From the NCBI GenBank assembly GCA_015146655.1, contig VKHL01000012.1:248001-312000 (forward strand): DNA of 64,000 bases, in the 5' to 3' direction. The position numbers were made by a program, and so were the translations under genes. Positions 9,206-18,850 of this stretch are shown in pieces. Origin of the DNA: Ochromonas danica (taxonomy: Eukaryota; Sar; Chrysophyceae; Chromulinales; Chromulinaceae). Positions within the stretch are counted from its first letter, which is position 1, and every line of letters starts with the position of its first letter. The notes under the pieces were generated by a model, which was not told the DNA's origin, did no database searches, and saw only the letters and a list, made by a program, of their open reading frames with translations.

Positions 9206-10624
9206 ATGAGAAGGTTTTTGGTTTGTTCCTCTTGCCTCAATACAAGAATGGGAGCCTTCCGTCAGCTTGACCGCGCATTCGCCACCATCAAGCCTCGAGT
9301 GGTCATTGTTGGATCCGGCTGGGCTGGCTATCGTCTCGCTCAAGACATCGACAAAGACCTCTACGATGTCCATGTTGTATCCCCGCGTAATCACTTTCTC
9401 TTCACTCCTCTTCTCCCTAGCACTGCCGTGGGTACTTTGGAGTTCCGAGCGATCCAAGAGCCTGTGCGCACCATTCCTCGCATTCACTATTACCAGTCCC
9501 TCGTCAAGCACATCAATTTTGATAAACATACCATCCATTGTGGTGATCTCTTCCAAGAAGGCTACAACTTCGACCTCCCCTATGATGCCCTGCTGCTGGC
9601 GCCAGGGTCTGAGTCCAACACATTCAACATCCAGGGCGTGCTGAACAATCCACACGTCTTCTTCCTGAGACAACTCAATCATGCTCGTGCCATTCGCAAT
9701 CGTTTGATTGACTGCTTTGAACGTGCGAGCAGTCCTGCCACGACGGACAAAGCTGTCCAGCAGAGTCTCTTGACCTTTGTTGTGGTGGGTGGCGGACCGA
9801 CAAACATTGAGTTTGCTTCGGAGCTCTACGACTTTCTCAAAGGAGATGTCTCTCGTTGGTATCCTGAACTGCTGCCTCTTGTCAAAGTTATTGTGGTGGA
9901 GGCTGGTGGGCATATTTTGGGAACTTTCAACACCACGTTGGTCTCTTACGTGGAAGATCAGTTCAAGAGGAGGTCTGTACAGATGAAAATTCACACCACG
10001 GTGACAAAGATTGAAGACAATGTTGTCAAGTTGTCTGATGGATCTGAGATCGCCTTTGGATTGCTCGTGTGGAGCACTGGCATTCAACAGGTGCCCTTCA
10101 TACAGCAGCTGGACTCCAAGCAAGTGGCCAAGCTGGCGAATGGTCGACTAAAAGTCGATCATTGGTTGCGTGTTTGTGAACCTGGTCCAGATGGCAAACC
10201 CATTATGAACGGCAGAGTGTTTGCCTTGGGTGACTGCGCGGCTGATGGTGAGAAGCCACTGCCTGCACTGGCACAGGTCGCGTCGCAGCAAGCACAGTAC
10301 TTGTCCAAGAGATTGAACTCAGATCGTCTTGAAGCACTTACGACAGCTGGTGCAAAGGGTTCCGTTCCCCCCTTCAAATACGCTCACCTTGGATCGATGG
10401 CAAGTGTGGGAGAATGGAAGGGTGTGTTCGATTCTCCGGCCTTAGCAAAACAGCAGCCTCAAGCAGAGAAGAAAGATGAAGTGGATGGCTTGACTGGATT
10501 TAAGGCTTTCCTCCTTTGGAGAGCTGCCTACTGGACCAAGCAAGTGTCTCTGCGCAACAAGATCCTCATTCCCATGTACTGGTTCCAGGCGATGATCTTT
10601 GGTCGAGACATCGCACGCTTCTAG
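9206..10624 (+). CDS. Type II (alternative) NADH dehydrogenase
   Basis: 472 residues from the chosen ATG (MRRFLVCSSC), which gives a basic, presequence-like N-terminus. The open frame runs further upstream, but those residues look like 5' UTR. The enzyme oxidises NAD(P)H and reduces ubiquinone without pumping protons, on the inner mitochondrial membrane. Landmarks: FAD-binding VVIVGSGWAGYRLA (residues about 28-42), NAD-binding VVVGGGPTNIEFASEL (about residues 190-206), WSTGIQQVPF, and FAD-contact RVFALGDCA. The C-terminal membrane-association region contains FLLWRAAYWTKQ and ends NKILIPMYWFQAMIFGRDIARF-like. Neighbour 7844-8809 is divergently transcribed. No EF-hand insert is seen. Confidence 0.92.
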   Translation: MRRFLVCSSCLNTRMGAFRQLDRAFATIKPRVVIVGSGWAGYRLAQDIDKDLYDVHVVSPRNHFLFTPLLPSTAVGTLEFRAIQEPVRTIPRIHYYQSLVKHINFDKHTIHCGDLFQEGYNFDLPYDALLLAPGSESNTFNIQGVLNNPHVFFLRQLNHARAIRNRLIDCFERASSPATTDKAVQQSLLTFVVVGGGPTNIEFASELYDFLKGDVSRWYPELLPLVKVIVVEAGGHILGTFNTTLVSYVEDQFKRRSVQMKIHTTVTKIEDNVVKLSDGSEIAFGLLVWSTGIQQVPFIQQLDSKQVAKLANGRLKVDHWLRVCEPGPDGKPIMNGRVFALGDCAADGEKPLPALAQVASQQAQYLSKRLNSDRLEALTTAGAKGSVPPFKYAHLGSMASVGEWKGVFDSPALAKQQPQAEKKDEVDGLTGFKAFLLWRAAYWTKQVSLRNKILIPMYWFQAMIFGRDIARF

Positions 10625-11178
10625 ACTTGATTGTGTTGTGAAGGATGTGATGATTCAGAAATCGGTTTTGTTTCAAACTTGTTGTTGCGGTTGTCATAGA
10701 ATGGCTTGGGAATAGTGTCTCTCTTAGCTAGCTGTTAACCATTTTTGTTCGCGCTATTACCAATCATCCTCACATTGGAGGGAATGCAATGGGGTGGCGA
10801 TCTACACGTTCTCGTGCTATCGTGGCAATATGCGATGCGATGCGTTTGTCAAGCCACACGCCATCTAGGCCATGCCGCCATCTGTCCTATACCATGTCCT
10901 GGAATTGGGCCATTGGTCCAAGGCCATGTTCCAGAGTTTTGAAAACATGTATTTTCGACTTTGATCTTTCAAAAGTCGCATCTTTGGCAGGCCATTTCGG
11001 GCCTATGGCCTAATACATGGCCTAGGCCATGGCGGCCACGTGGCCTTAAATAGTGAGATATGGCCTGAAAGCGCCTCGTCAGAGTGTTCCGTGGGGAGAG
11101 AGGAGGTTCCCGCGCAACCTGAACTAGTCCAGTGAAAACAGAACCACCACCGACAGTTATTGGTCAGCTAGCTGAAGA
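10625..11178. repeat. Gene-free spacer with GGCC/GGCCAT-rich palindromic stretch
   Basis: No gene is recognised here. From about 10860 to 11062 the word GGCC recurs about a dozen times, often as GGCCAT or ATGGCC. The stretch also holds a short perfect inverted repeat, CGACTTT/AAAGTCG (about 10954-10980). Similar words near both ends in opposite orientation (GGCCATGCCGCC and CATGGCGGCC) suggest a small palindromic repeat element. No terminal duplication was identified. Confidence 0.5.
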
Positions 11179-12117
11179 ATGATGACATGGGGTAAGGGAA
11201 GAAAGATTGTGATTGGAAAGAAAGCTTCCTCTTTGTCCCCTTCATCTGTTGAGGCTGTGGAGGCAGAAGGCGATGAAAGTCCATCCGAGCCACTGGCGCC
11301 ACCAGAGCCTGCTTCCTCCTCCTCCCAGCTGCCCACAGTAGACGTCTATCTCACAGGAGCACTGGCACTGAATCGCCTGCAATGGTCCGAGGTCTCCACT
11401 GCCTGCCAGGTTGCCTATATAGAGCACCTTCTCTACTCTCATTCACTGCTGCCTCTCCCTCTGCGAGAGTTGCGAGGACAGCAGGATGACCTCCGATCAT
11501 TGGCGGGGTCGGCGATGAGAGAGAGAAGGTTACAGACTTTCCTTTCCTCTCTCAACGATCTTTTCGACCAGGTCGCTGTAATCAATCGCCACTACGCGGT
11601 GAGTAAGATGTGTGTGACGGTGGGCTGCTCGCTGCGGCTGGCCAAGGCATCCTTTGCGCTCCACTTGCCCGCCTGCAGCTCCTTCCTTCTGCCCGCTGAT
11701 GATCACCCTGGAGACAGTGTAGCAGCTAGAAGCTTAGATCGGTGGAAGCGCATGTTGATTCTGCGAGCTATGGAGAGGCAAGAGGTAGTGGCCCTACCCC
11801 CTGCTGGCAGCCTCTTCGTCTTCTTCCAAGTTGATGCGCCATGCGCGCCTGCAGCAACTGATGCAGACCTTCATACCTTCTATTTAGATAGCGACTTTTC
11901 TCTTCCGTGCCATGGCCAGCACAGGCCGAGGAGGAAGGCAAAGGGAGAGAATCTCTTTGTGCATGCTGTCCATGCCGCTGGTTCTGCCACTGCTGGCACG
12001 CACTTTGATGATGTAACCAATGAAGAGCGAATGGCCGACAAGAGTGAGAAGTCAGTGTGGCTGTTGCCTCTGAGAGGTCTGCGCTACTCTCGCTACAACT
12101 CCATCTCTCACACATGA
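11179..12117 (+). CDS. Possible p31comet/MAD2L1-binding-like protein
   Basis: 312 residues. A low-complexity Ser/Glu/Pro-rich N-terminus (to about residue 50) precedes a HORMA-like alpha/beta region. Two stretches recall MAD2L1BP (p31comet), which with TRIP13 disassembles the mitotic checkpoint complex. One is QVAYIEHLLYSHSLLPLPL, compared with the family's helix ending LLYxRxQxPxP. The other is VSKMCVTVGCSLRLAKASFALHLP, compared with the central strand before the PKxxY motif. The C-terminal part ends in a WLLPLRGLRYSRYN segment. The match is by eye and distant; another HORMA-related or unrelated protein is possible. No intron is needed. Confidence 0.45.
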   Translation: MMTWGKGRKIVIGKKASSLSPSSVEAVEAEGDESPSEPLAPPEPASSSSQLPTVDVYLTGALALNRLQWSEVSTACQVAYIEHLLYSHSLLPLPLRELRGQQDDLRSLAGSAMRERRLQTFLSSLNDLFDQVAVINRHYAVSKMCVTVGCSLRLAKASFALHLPACSSFLLPADDHPGDSVAARSLDRWKRMLILRAMERQEVVALPPAGSLFVFFQVDAPCAPAATDADLHTFYLDSDFSLPCHGQHRPRRKAKGENLFVHAVHAAGSATAGTHFDDVTNEERMADKSEKSVWLLPLRGLRYSRYNSISHT

Positions 12118-12446
12118 AGTGCTTTTTACCTGTTTACTGTCTTGTACATAATATCATTTCACTGTAACTAGCTACATGTATCGCCTGTTAAAAACTGCAG
12201 GAATTCTGAATTCTGAGATCATAACCTCTCTGCGTTAAATGTGATCCACCACTCCATCACAAGGGAGTGCAGAGAGGTGAAGGCTTGAAGTCTTGAAGTC
12301 TGAAAATGCGAGTTTCATCTCGCTTAAGAGAAGTTCCGTTAGGTTGAGAGGAGCTGTGCGAGTGACTGCTGAGTGACAGAATCCAAACCATTCCACGGCA
12401 GACGAGCAGAGCAGATCTCCGGCCAAACCTTGTCCTCCTCCTCACC
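12118..12446. other. Gene-free spacer
   Basis: 329 bp between two plus-strand genes. It contains a short AGTCTTGAAGTCTTGAAGTCTGAAAA tandem-like stretch near 12285-12306. No gene or RNA is recognised; it presumably holds the terminator of one gene and the promoter of the next. Confidence 0.6.
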
Positions 12447-13553
12447 ATGACACAGACCTCAGCTACCGGCGAGAAAAAATCTGAGCAAGGTCTTCTGAGA
12501 CCTAGAAATGTCTTCCTTGTTCTGCTGGCAGTCTTCGCTGCTGCTTGCTATCAGCAGGCTCAGCGTAAGAGCTGGTTCTTAGCTCCCGCTCTGACCAAAG
12601 ACAAATTCCCTTCCCGTCCTTTCGAGGTCAAGCAAATCCCTACCACTTACTATCAAGTGGGTAAGATTGGAGAGGTGTTGAAGGGGTGGTACAAGCCCAA
12701 GGGTATCGAGGACTACATCCACCTCTACCGCCCTGACCCCAAGGGACCCAAGTTCGAGTTTGACCCCAGTATCTTAGCCTCGAAGACCCAGGTGGAGAGG
12801 TTCATGAATCCCTGTGACCGTGTCGAGAGTGTCGTGTGCAAGACCTGCGCCACTCTGGACGAGCACAAGATGGTCAACATCTCCGACCTCTACGCCACCC
12901 CCAGCTACTACTACTCCTCCTTCGCCAAGCTGGACAATGCCGCATCGGTTGCTGAGCTGGTCAAGATTATCAATATCCCTGGCTTGGAGGCAAAGGACAT
13001 GGTCTTAGAGCATGCCTTCGTGGGTAACTTCGAGCAAGACAAGATCACGGCCTTCTTCCACGCCAACTCGCTCACCTCCTCCATGTCCATCCAGTTCTTG
13101 GGATCCAAGGCGTGGTTGTTCGTCTCACCTACGGTCATGCGTGATGCTGACTTCCTCCACTCTTTCCCTGGCACTGGTATCGTCATCCCTACTAAGGGCC
13201 CTTCTGTCCCCTTCGATGTCTATTACTACGAGTCTCAGCCTGGAGACGTGCTTTTCTTCTCTGAGAACTGGGGCCATACCGTGCTGACTAAGGCAGGTCC
13301 TAACTTCATGCTCAACTTCCGCAAGATGGAGCTGGGCAATTTCCTGAGAAGACCTTTCGACTGGCTGCACAGCATGTACAACAACCGCAGATATCGCCCT
13401 CAGCACGCCATGGGCAGAGACAGCACTCCTTACAATGCCCTCCTCTCTGTTTGGATGCCTAAAGTGAATAACCTTTGTGCTGGTAACACTCGCGCTCCAT
13501 GGGACGATGACATGACCAATCTCTTGCTGCATGGCCCACAAAAGAAGCAGTAA
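12447..13553 (+). CDS. Cupin/JmjC-like type II membrane protein
   Basis: 368 residues. A short cytosolic N-terminus is followed by a membrane anchor (residues about 22-36, FLVLLAVFAAACY), then a lumenal domain. That domain has the JmjC/cupin-8 layout: EHAFVGNF, FFHANSLTSSMSIQFLGSKAW (residues about 203-223), LFVSP, and then GDVLFFSENWGHTVLTKAGPNF (residues about 269-290). In 2-oxoglutarate oxygenases of this fold an HxD...H triad binds iron. Here the first position reads H-A-N and the distal His (WGH) is kept, so activity is uncertain. Four Cys cluster around residues 123-135 (NPCDRV, VCKTC). Probably a Golgi/ER enzyme or an inactive relative; substrate unknown. Confidence 0.6.
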   Translation: MTQTSATGEKKSEQGLLRPRNVFLVLLAVFAAACYQQAQRKSWFLAPALTKDKFPSRPFEVKQIPTTYYQVGKIGEVLKGWYKPKGIEDYIHLYRPDPKGPKFEFDPSILASKTQVERFMNPCDRVESVVCKTCATLDEHKMVNISDLYATPSYYYSSFAKLDNAASVAELVKIINIPGLEAKDMVLEHAFVGNFEQDKITAFFHANSLTSSMSIQFLGSKAWLFVSPTVMRDADFLHSFPGTGIVIPTKGPSVPFDVYYYESQPGDVLFFSENWGHTVLTKAGPNFMLNFRKMELGNFLRRPFDWLHSMYNNRRYRPQHAMGRDSTPYNALLSVWMPKVNNLCAGNTRAPWDDDMTNLLLHGPQKKQ

Positions 13554-13903
13554 AGCATTGAAATCCGTGACAAAGTTATTGCGGTCCTTTATGCAGCATT
13601 GTGGTGGTACTGTATCTCGCCATGATGTGTTTTATGTCCTCCTCATCTTTCTTGTAAGGTTTGCTCCAACTGCCAGCAGCCTGCCGCCCTCACTCATCGT
13701 TATTTCTGCCCCTGCCGCTGCCTACCTGGCCTGCACTTTGACAACCATGATGGCACGCAAAACTATCCCTTTTTGACCTGGTACGAAGATCAATCATCTC
13801 TTCTTCTACTGTTAAAGACAAGACCTTGTTAAGTCTATAGATTAAAAATTAAAAAGAGATTATTTTTGTTCTCTGGTTAGTCTCCTGTAGACCAGTTAGT
13901 TAT
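13554..13903. other. Convergent 3' spacer
   Basis: 350 bp between the ends of two convergent genes. An 81-codon frame at 13531-13776 overlaps the 3' end of the upstream gene and has no recognisable homology. AT-rich stretches near 13840-13870 may hold poly(A) signals for either strand. No gene seen. Confidence 0.5.
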
Positions 13904-15367
13904 CTAGGTGGTCTTCTGTGTTTTGTTGACAGACTTGCGCAATGGCTCATCAGACGCCCACCACAGCCAGAGAGCCAAGCCCACGAGATAGTGTCCAGCA
14001 AAGAGAGTGAAGACCAGCTCCCATGACTTGGTGACGTCCAGCAAATAGCCGCTGAGTGGCACGGCGATCAGTCCCGCCAAGCAGCTGGCAGTGTTGCCCA
14101 AGCCAAAGATCGTCCCCGCATTCTTCGGGCTGATGTCGAAATGATTGCACGATACTGCTCCGCAGGTAAGCGCGCTTAAAGCGGAGCCTATCGTAATAAA
14201 GAAAGATGCCTGATAAGCTGCCGCGGCGGTGGGGGCGGAGGACAGACCAGCGCAGAGAGCCAAGCCGAGGGCCGGGCCTATCATGCCAACACTTTGCAAC
14301 ACATGTCGCACATGGAGAACTCTCTTTCCCGTTCTAATCCACCGGTCAGCAAAGACTCCTGCGAACAAGCTGGTTCCTAACTGGAGCAGATAGGGCAAGG
14401 CGGTCAGTCCCCCCAGCGCTGAGAGAGACACACCAAAGCGCTCGCTGTAGTAGGTGGGCAGCCATGACAACAAGCCTATCATACCCCAAGACTGACCGTA
14501 CTGAGCGGCAATAATAGCCCAAACTGGTCGAGAAGAGAGAAGTTGGCGAAGCGATAGAACCTCTTCCTCTGCCTTCACCTGTTGTTTTACCACCTCCACC
14601 TCCTCCACCTCCTCCACCTGTTGTTGTTGCTGTTGTTGCAGAAATGCTTGGGGTTTCGCTTTGCGTGATTGACCAATAAACCCTAACCATAGTGGCAGCC
14701 ACACCAAGGGAGGCAAGACTGCGAATAGTGCGAAGCAAGCCCTCCAGCCGAAGCGGTCGATGAGGCTCGGGCACAGCGCATTGCTGGCCAAGGAGCCCAA
14801 ATAGCAGGCCGCAGTCACGATGGAGGCACTCGTCGACCGCTTAGAAGGAGAGACGTACTTGCGAATCATGGAGTGCACAGCGGGCAGAGCGAATCCTTCG
14901 CCAGCGCCGAGCAGCAGGCGGTCGAGCAGCAGAGGCAGTCCCCCCAGCGAGGCGGCGTAGGGGGTGAGGCCAGTGCAGAGGCTCCAGAGAAGAAGCGCTG
15001 CGACCAGAAGCACTTCGCCACCGAAGCGATCGGCCAGGCGGCCCCCCACCACTTGAGTGAGTGCATAGCCTGCCCAGAAGACTGACAGCACCCACCCGCT
15101 GAAGGTCGTGCTCCACTTCAACTCACTGGCCATGGGGATGATGGCTGTGGACAAGTTGGCGCGGTCAGCATAGCTGATAGCCACAGCCAGGGCAGTGAGG
15201 ACAGTGAAGGGCACCGCGCGCTGGAAGAATCCGCTGGGAGGGTCTGGATCATCACCTGCTAGGAGACTCACAGGATTGCTTTCTGTAGGGAGAGGTGCAA
15301 GCCCCATCATCAACTGAGTTGTCAATGGAGAGCGCAAGGCTCTCAGTGCAACTCTTTTCAGCAACAT
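13904..15367 (-). CDS. MFS transporter, SLC17/anion-transporter type
   Basis: 487 residues from the ATG at 15365-15367; the frame extends upstream only with a TTG. About 12 membrane segments form two bundles split by a Lys/Gln/Val-rich loop that includes a poly-Gln run and a Glu/Val repeat. SLC17 hallmarks are present: ISYADRANLSTAI in the first helix, the loop GGRLADRFGG, and GAGEGFALPAVHSMIRKY followed by SKRSTSAS. This family moves organic or inorganic anions (phosphate, glutamate, sialate) coupled to Na+ or H+. The N-terminal 60 residues are basic and could be an organelle-targeting extension, as in plastid ANTR members. Substrate not predictable. Confidence 0.85.
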   Translation of the reverse strand: MLLKRVALRALRSPLTTQLMMGLAPLPTESNPVSLLAGDDPDPPSGFFQRAVPFTVLTALAVAISYADRANLSTAIIPMASELKWSTTFSGWVLSVFWAGYALTQVVGGRLADRFGGEVLLVAALLLWSLCTGLTPYAASLGGLPLLLDRLLLGAGEGFALPAVHSMIRKYVSPSKRSTSASIVTAACYLGSLASNALCPSLIDRFGWRACFALFAVLPPLVWLPLWLGFIGQSRKAKPQAFLQQQQQQQVEEVEEVEVVKQQVKAEEEVLSLRQLLSSRPVWAIIAAQYGQSWGMIGLLSWLPTYYSERFGVSLSALGGLTALPYLLQLGTSLFAGVFADRWIRTGKRVLHVRHVLQSVGMIGPALGLALCAGLSSAPTAAAAYQASFFITIGSALSALTCGAVSCNHFDISPKNAGTIFGLGNTASCLAGLIAVPLSGYLLDVTKSWELVFTLFAGHYLVGLALWLWWASDEPLRKSVNKTQKTT

Positions 15368-15709
15368 TCCTCTATACCCAATACTCCAATTGCCTTTGAA
15401 TGCTTCCAATGCTTCTCATTGGCCACGTCAACCCCAGCGGGCCAAATACCCAGATTCTGGCTTCCTTTCCCAAGCGTTTCAGTGGCGAAGGCTGAAGGCT
15501 CTCAGGGGCTTGAGGCAGAGCGGGCCGGAGGTTCAGCGGAAAGTGGCTGAGAGGGAAAACTGAACGGTCGAAGGAAACAGAACCGATCATGAGCAGATTT
15601 CTGTGAAAAGGATACGATTTTCAGTTCGTTGTCTGCTGTCCTACTCACTGCTTGTCCTCATAATTGAATTCCTCACCAGAAGACCTCCTGCTGCTGTCCC
15701 TTCGAGAAG
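15368..15709. promoter_or_regulatory. Divergent promoter region
   Basis: 342-bp spacer between the divergently transcribed transporter and tweety-like genes. No TTAACTTAA element, TATA box or other clear motif was found. It must contain promoters for both genes if the gene models are right. Confidence 0.4.
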
Positions 15710-17131
15710 ATGAGTGACCCTTATGACGCCCTCTTAGATGCTAACTATTCCGCCCCTCTCTTTGCGGATTATGCCGCGGGGATGACCGCCAAGAGCTTTG
15801 CGACTAACTCTGCCTATTTCCAATCCGTAGCCATCGTGGTGTTATGCCTCTACGGCACTGGAATCATTTCCATCGTGCTCTACTGGACGGGCATGTTGTC
15901 TAGATGCTATTTCCTTCCTTGTCGAGGCTTGCCGTCCATTCCAACTGTGCGGAGCGAGACGGGCAAGATCGTGACGTCTCCCTGGGACTCTTACCGCTGG
16001 TGGGTCGAGGCACTCTTTTACTCGTTCGCAGCCTTAACTGTGGCCTTTAGCGCCTACACAGTGGTTGGTAGCCATATTGTCACCCGAGGAGTGAACACGA
16101 TGGTCTCCTCGGTGAACGACTTCTCCGTCCTCATCGACGAGGCGAGTGTCGATGGCGACCGTCTCTACGATTACGGTGTCAATCTTACCGCTCTGGCACA
16201 TGGAGGTGAAGAGACCTGCGTGGTCTTGGCAGCTTTCAAAGATGATATAGATAGAAGTCTGGAAAGCTATATGAACACTGTGCAGAACTTGCAAGACGTC
16301 ACCAACAAGTTGGACAATATGGTTGGGAACATACACAACTTCTACGACTACTACGCTGATGGAGCAATCTTTTATTGCGTTTTCAGTGTGACTGTTGTGT
16401 CTATGATAGTGCTCGCTCTGTTTAATAGGTCAGAGAGATATGAAGGAATGAAAGTTGCACTTGGATTCAATAACTTCCTTTATCTGATTTTCATTACCTT
16501 GGGAGCCGTGTGGTGTGTCATCACAGTGGTGTCGGGTGATTTCTGCAAGGCGCCTAGTCATCATATTATCAACGCGCTGCCCGCTGGCGGCACTGTGAAC
16601 AACGTGACGACTTATTACGCTACTTGCTATGGCACTTCTGAGCTGACGGTTAACCTCAACAAAGGAGTGCGCACTGTGAATGATTTCAATACCTACTTGG
16701 AAATTGTTCAAATACCTTGCTTTGGTAATCCATACATCGAGGGCATGCAATTCGTTGTGAAGGAAATCAACGTCACCTTGCATGACATGTACAACATCAC
16801 CGCTTGCCCTCCCATTCACAATATTTATGAGAATATTATCTATTCTGGAGTGTGTGACGATGTAATGAATGGCATATTCTATATTTGGGGCTCACAGGTG
16901 TTCTGTGCTGGCTTGATGTTCGTGGTGATTGTCCTCGGCAGCTTTGCCTATCAATTCTATCTGCCGGTTCCCGACAATTTCGACTCATACAAGAAAGTTA
17001 TTCCTGCTCATGATGAGCCTGGTAACGGACTGGTCCTGCAGAACCTGGTTCTTCATAGAGACGATCATTTCGTGAGTGTGGCGAGTGCCCCATTCGAACA
17101 GAAAGATGACTTAGAAGAAGAAGACGTTTAA
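15710..17131 (+). CDS. Five-TM tweety/prominin-like membrane protein
   Basis: 473 residues with five hydrophobic segments: about 38-62, 96-121, 220-241, 252-277 and 388-414. Two large extracellular loops (122-219 and 278-387) carry NxT/S sites (NLTA, NVTT, NVTL, NITA) and paired Cys residues. The first loop is predicted helical. This 2+2+1 arrangement with two big glycosylated loops is the layout of the tweety (TTYH) and prominin families, which sit in the plasma membrane and associate with lipid, cholesterol and membrane curvature. The C-terminal tail (about 57 residues) is acidic. Assignment is by topology rather than by a diagnostic motif. Confidence 0.6.
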   Translation: MSDPYDALLDANYSAPLFADYAAGMTAKSFATNSAYFQSVAIVVLCLYGTGIISIVLYWTGMLSRCYFLPCRGLPSIPTVRSETGKIVTSPWDSYRWWVEALFYSFAALTVAFSAYTVVGSHIVTRGVNTMVSSVNDFSVLIDEASVDGDRLYDYGVNLTALAHGGEETCVVLAAFKDDIDRSLESYMNTVQNLQDVTNKLDNMVGNIHNFYDYYADGAIFYCVFSVTVVSMIVLALFNRSERYEGMKVALGFNNFLYLIFITLGAVWCVITVVSGDFCKAPSHHIINALPAGGTVNNVTTYYATCYGTSELTVNLNKGVRTVNDFNTYLEIVQIPCFGNPYIEGMQFVVKEINVTLHDMYNITACPPIHNIYENIIYSGVCDDVMNGIFYIWGSQVFCAGLMFVVIVLGSFAYQFYLPVPDNFDSYKKVIPAHDEPGNGLVLQNLVLHRDDHFVSVASAPFEQKDDLEEEDV

Positions 17132-17785
17132 TATTCTATGTCTATTTATCCCCCCTGGTTTCATTCATATGTGTCAAGTATAAGTCATAATATGGTAGAC
17201 TGTTGTTGGTTTGTACTGAGATTAGTATGTATTGATGTTGATGGTTTTTGTCATTATGCTGAGAGTGGTGTTGTGCTTTGATTTTGTGGTTTCGTGTTTA
17301 AGTTGTGAGTGGCAATGATGGTCTAGAGTGCATTGCATGTCTTTCGTTTATGTTGAGATTTAAGAATCACTTTATATGTCAAGGGATTGCTTTGTTATTG
17401 TTATACAGCAGCAGTCTATATACAGTAGTACATACTATAGTATACAATTAGTACATACTATAGTATACAGTAGTCTATATACAGTGGCTAGTACATAGTC
17501 TAGTGCATAGTCTAACTAGTCTAGTCTAGTAGGCGCCGAGATTATGTACCAACTGGGTGCATCTCTCTTGTCTACTAGGCAGCTGATCATCATTTCTGTA
17601 TGCGATACACACGCAGTGGAGCTAGACTACTACAGTCTAGTCTAGTTTCCTAGAAATCCAAATAATCAGATGTCCAGAGAGCCAGAAAGTAGCCCAGTCC
17701 ACTGACACAGGTCATCATCAAACTAGACTATTGTGGTCTAGTCTGTCTCTGTGAGTGAAAGAGAACAGTCTATCTGATAGTGCAG
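17132..17785. repeat. Gene-free spacer with TATACAGT/CTAGTCTA repeats
   Basis: 654 bp without a gene. From about 17405 to 17530 it is built of TATACAGTAGT, ACATACTATAG and CTAGTCTAGTCTAG words. Further CTAGTCTAG copies lie near 17632-17646 and 17718-17745. The same vocabulary recurs in other 3' spacers of the window. Confidence 0.7.
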
Positions 17786-18850
17786 ATGAGTCGCTACTTG
17801 TCCGAAGCAGAGCTAGCCAGTCTCTCTCAGCGCATCTTCCCTCGCTTCCTGCCCTCCAGCGAGCAGAAGGCTGACCTGGCGCTACAGAGAGCTCGACAGT
17901 GGCTGTTGCAGTCTGAGACACACTTCCCCAGCCGCGAAGACTTCCTGCAGGTCATCGCCAAGCAGCCCTCCGCCCCTACCTCCTCCTCCTCCTCCTCCAC
18001 CACCACCACCACCACCACCAACCCAGCCCAGCTCCATCAGATTCTGCAGTGGTTCAACGAGAAGAGGACCTCGCTGCAGCAGATCCTCGCCAAGTACGAG
18101 TCTCGCTGCCAGGCCAACGCGTCCTTCTCTGCGAGTCTGTCCCTCGAGGCCAAGCAGGGCATGGCAATCCTCGCCGCACTGCTCAAGGTGGAGCCCGCGG
18201 CCATGAGCGACAGCCACAGAGAGAAGGTGCTGCAGGTGCGCGTGGCTATCGATCAGCTGCGCAAGGCCATGGCCAGCGGCGACAACGCCAACCACTCCTC
18301 CTCCTCCTCCTCCTCCACCGCTCCTCCTCCTGCTCCTGCTCCTCCTCTGATCGACGACCCCAGCAACTTCGCTCGGCTGCTTTGCGAGTTGTTTGACTTG
18401 GTCTCTCTGCGACAATCCTCTCCCTCTCAAGTGAGCGAGTCCACAGATCGCTTGGAGTCTCTCAAGGATCAGCTGCTGGCCTGGCTGGGCAGTCGCGTGG
18501 CCTTCCTGCAAGAGCACGACTTGCAAGGCGCCGCCACGGCCCTGCACAACGTCATGCTGCTGGAAGGAAGCAGTCAGAGAGGTCCGCTTGTCCTGCTGCT
18601 CCTTCGAGACCTCATGAAGAGAGAGAAGAGCAGGTTGGACAAAGTGCTCGAGGCAGACGGCAAAGCCAACAATCACAATCACCAGCTGTTAGTGAAGCTG
18701 AAGGATCGCCTCCAGGCTGCGCTGCAGAGCACAGGCTCTCTAGAGGTCGAGGACAAGCAAGTCGTCGAGGCGCTGGCTGTCATGCAAGGCTGCAGTCGTC
18801 TCTCTGAGGAGTTGCTGGGAGACACGCCCTACCTGGGCATTCGCGAGTAA
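17786..18850 (+). CDS. Helical protein with Ser/Thr and Pro linkers, unrecognised
   Basis: 354 residues from the ATG at 17786; a GTG two codons earlier is ignored. I do not recognise a family. The sequence is predominantly helical with heptad-like Leu spacing. It is interrupted by a Ser/Thr homopolymer linker (about residues 66-80, coded by TCC and ACC repeats) and by a Ser/Pro/Ala linker (about 175-195). The second half (residues about 200-354) contains FARLLCELFDLVSLR, LLAWLGSRVAFLQEHD, TALHNVMLLEG and VVEALAVMQG. These are reminiscent of tandem helical-hairpin repeats. No signal peptide or membrane segment, so likely cytosolic or nuclear. Confidence 0.65.
   Translation: MSRYLSEAELASLSQRIFPRFLPSSEQKADLALQRARQWLLQSETHFPSREDFLQVIAKQPSAPTSSSSSSTTTTTTTNPAQLHQILQWFNEKRTSLQQILAKYESRCQANASFSASLSLEAKQGMAILAALLKVEPAAMSDSHREKVLQVRVAIDQLRKAMASGDNANHSSSSSSSTAPPPAPAPPLIDDPSNFARLLCELFDLVSLRQSSPSQVSESTDRLESLKDQLLAWLGSRVAFLQEHDLQGAATALHNVMLLEGSSQRGPLVLLLLRDLMKREKSRLDKVLEADGKANNHNHQLLVKLKDRLQAALQSTGSLEVEDKQVVEALAVMQGCSRLSEELLGDTPYLGIRE

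Noticed and set aside
8837-10123. 428-codon open frame antisense to the NADH dehydrogenase
   Set aside because: Overlaps motifs of a clearly recognised enzyme on the other strand and has no recognisable domain of its own.
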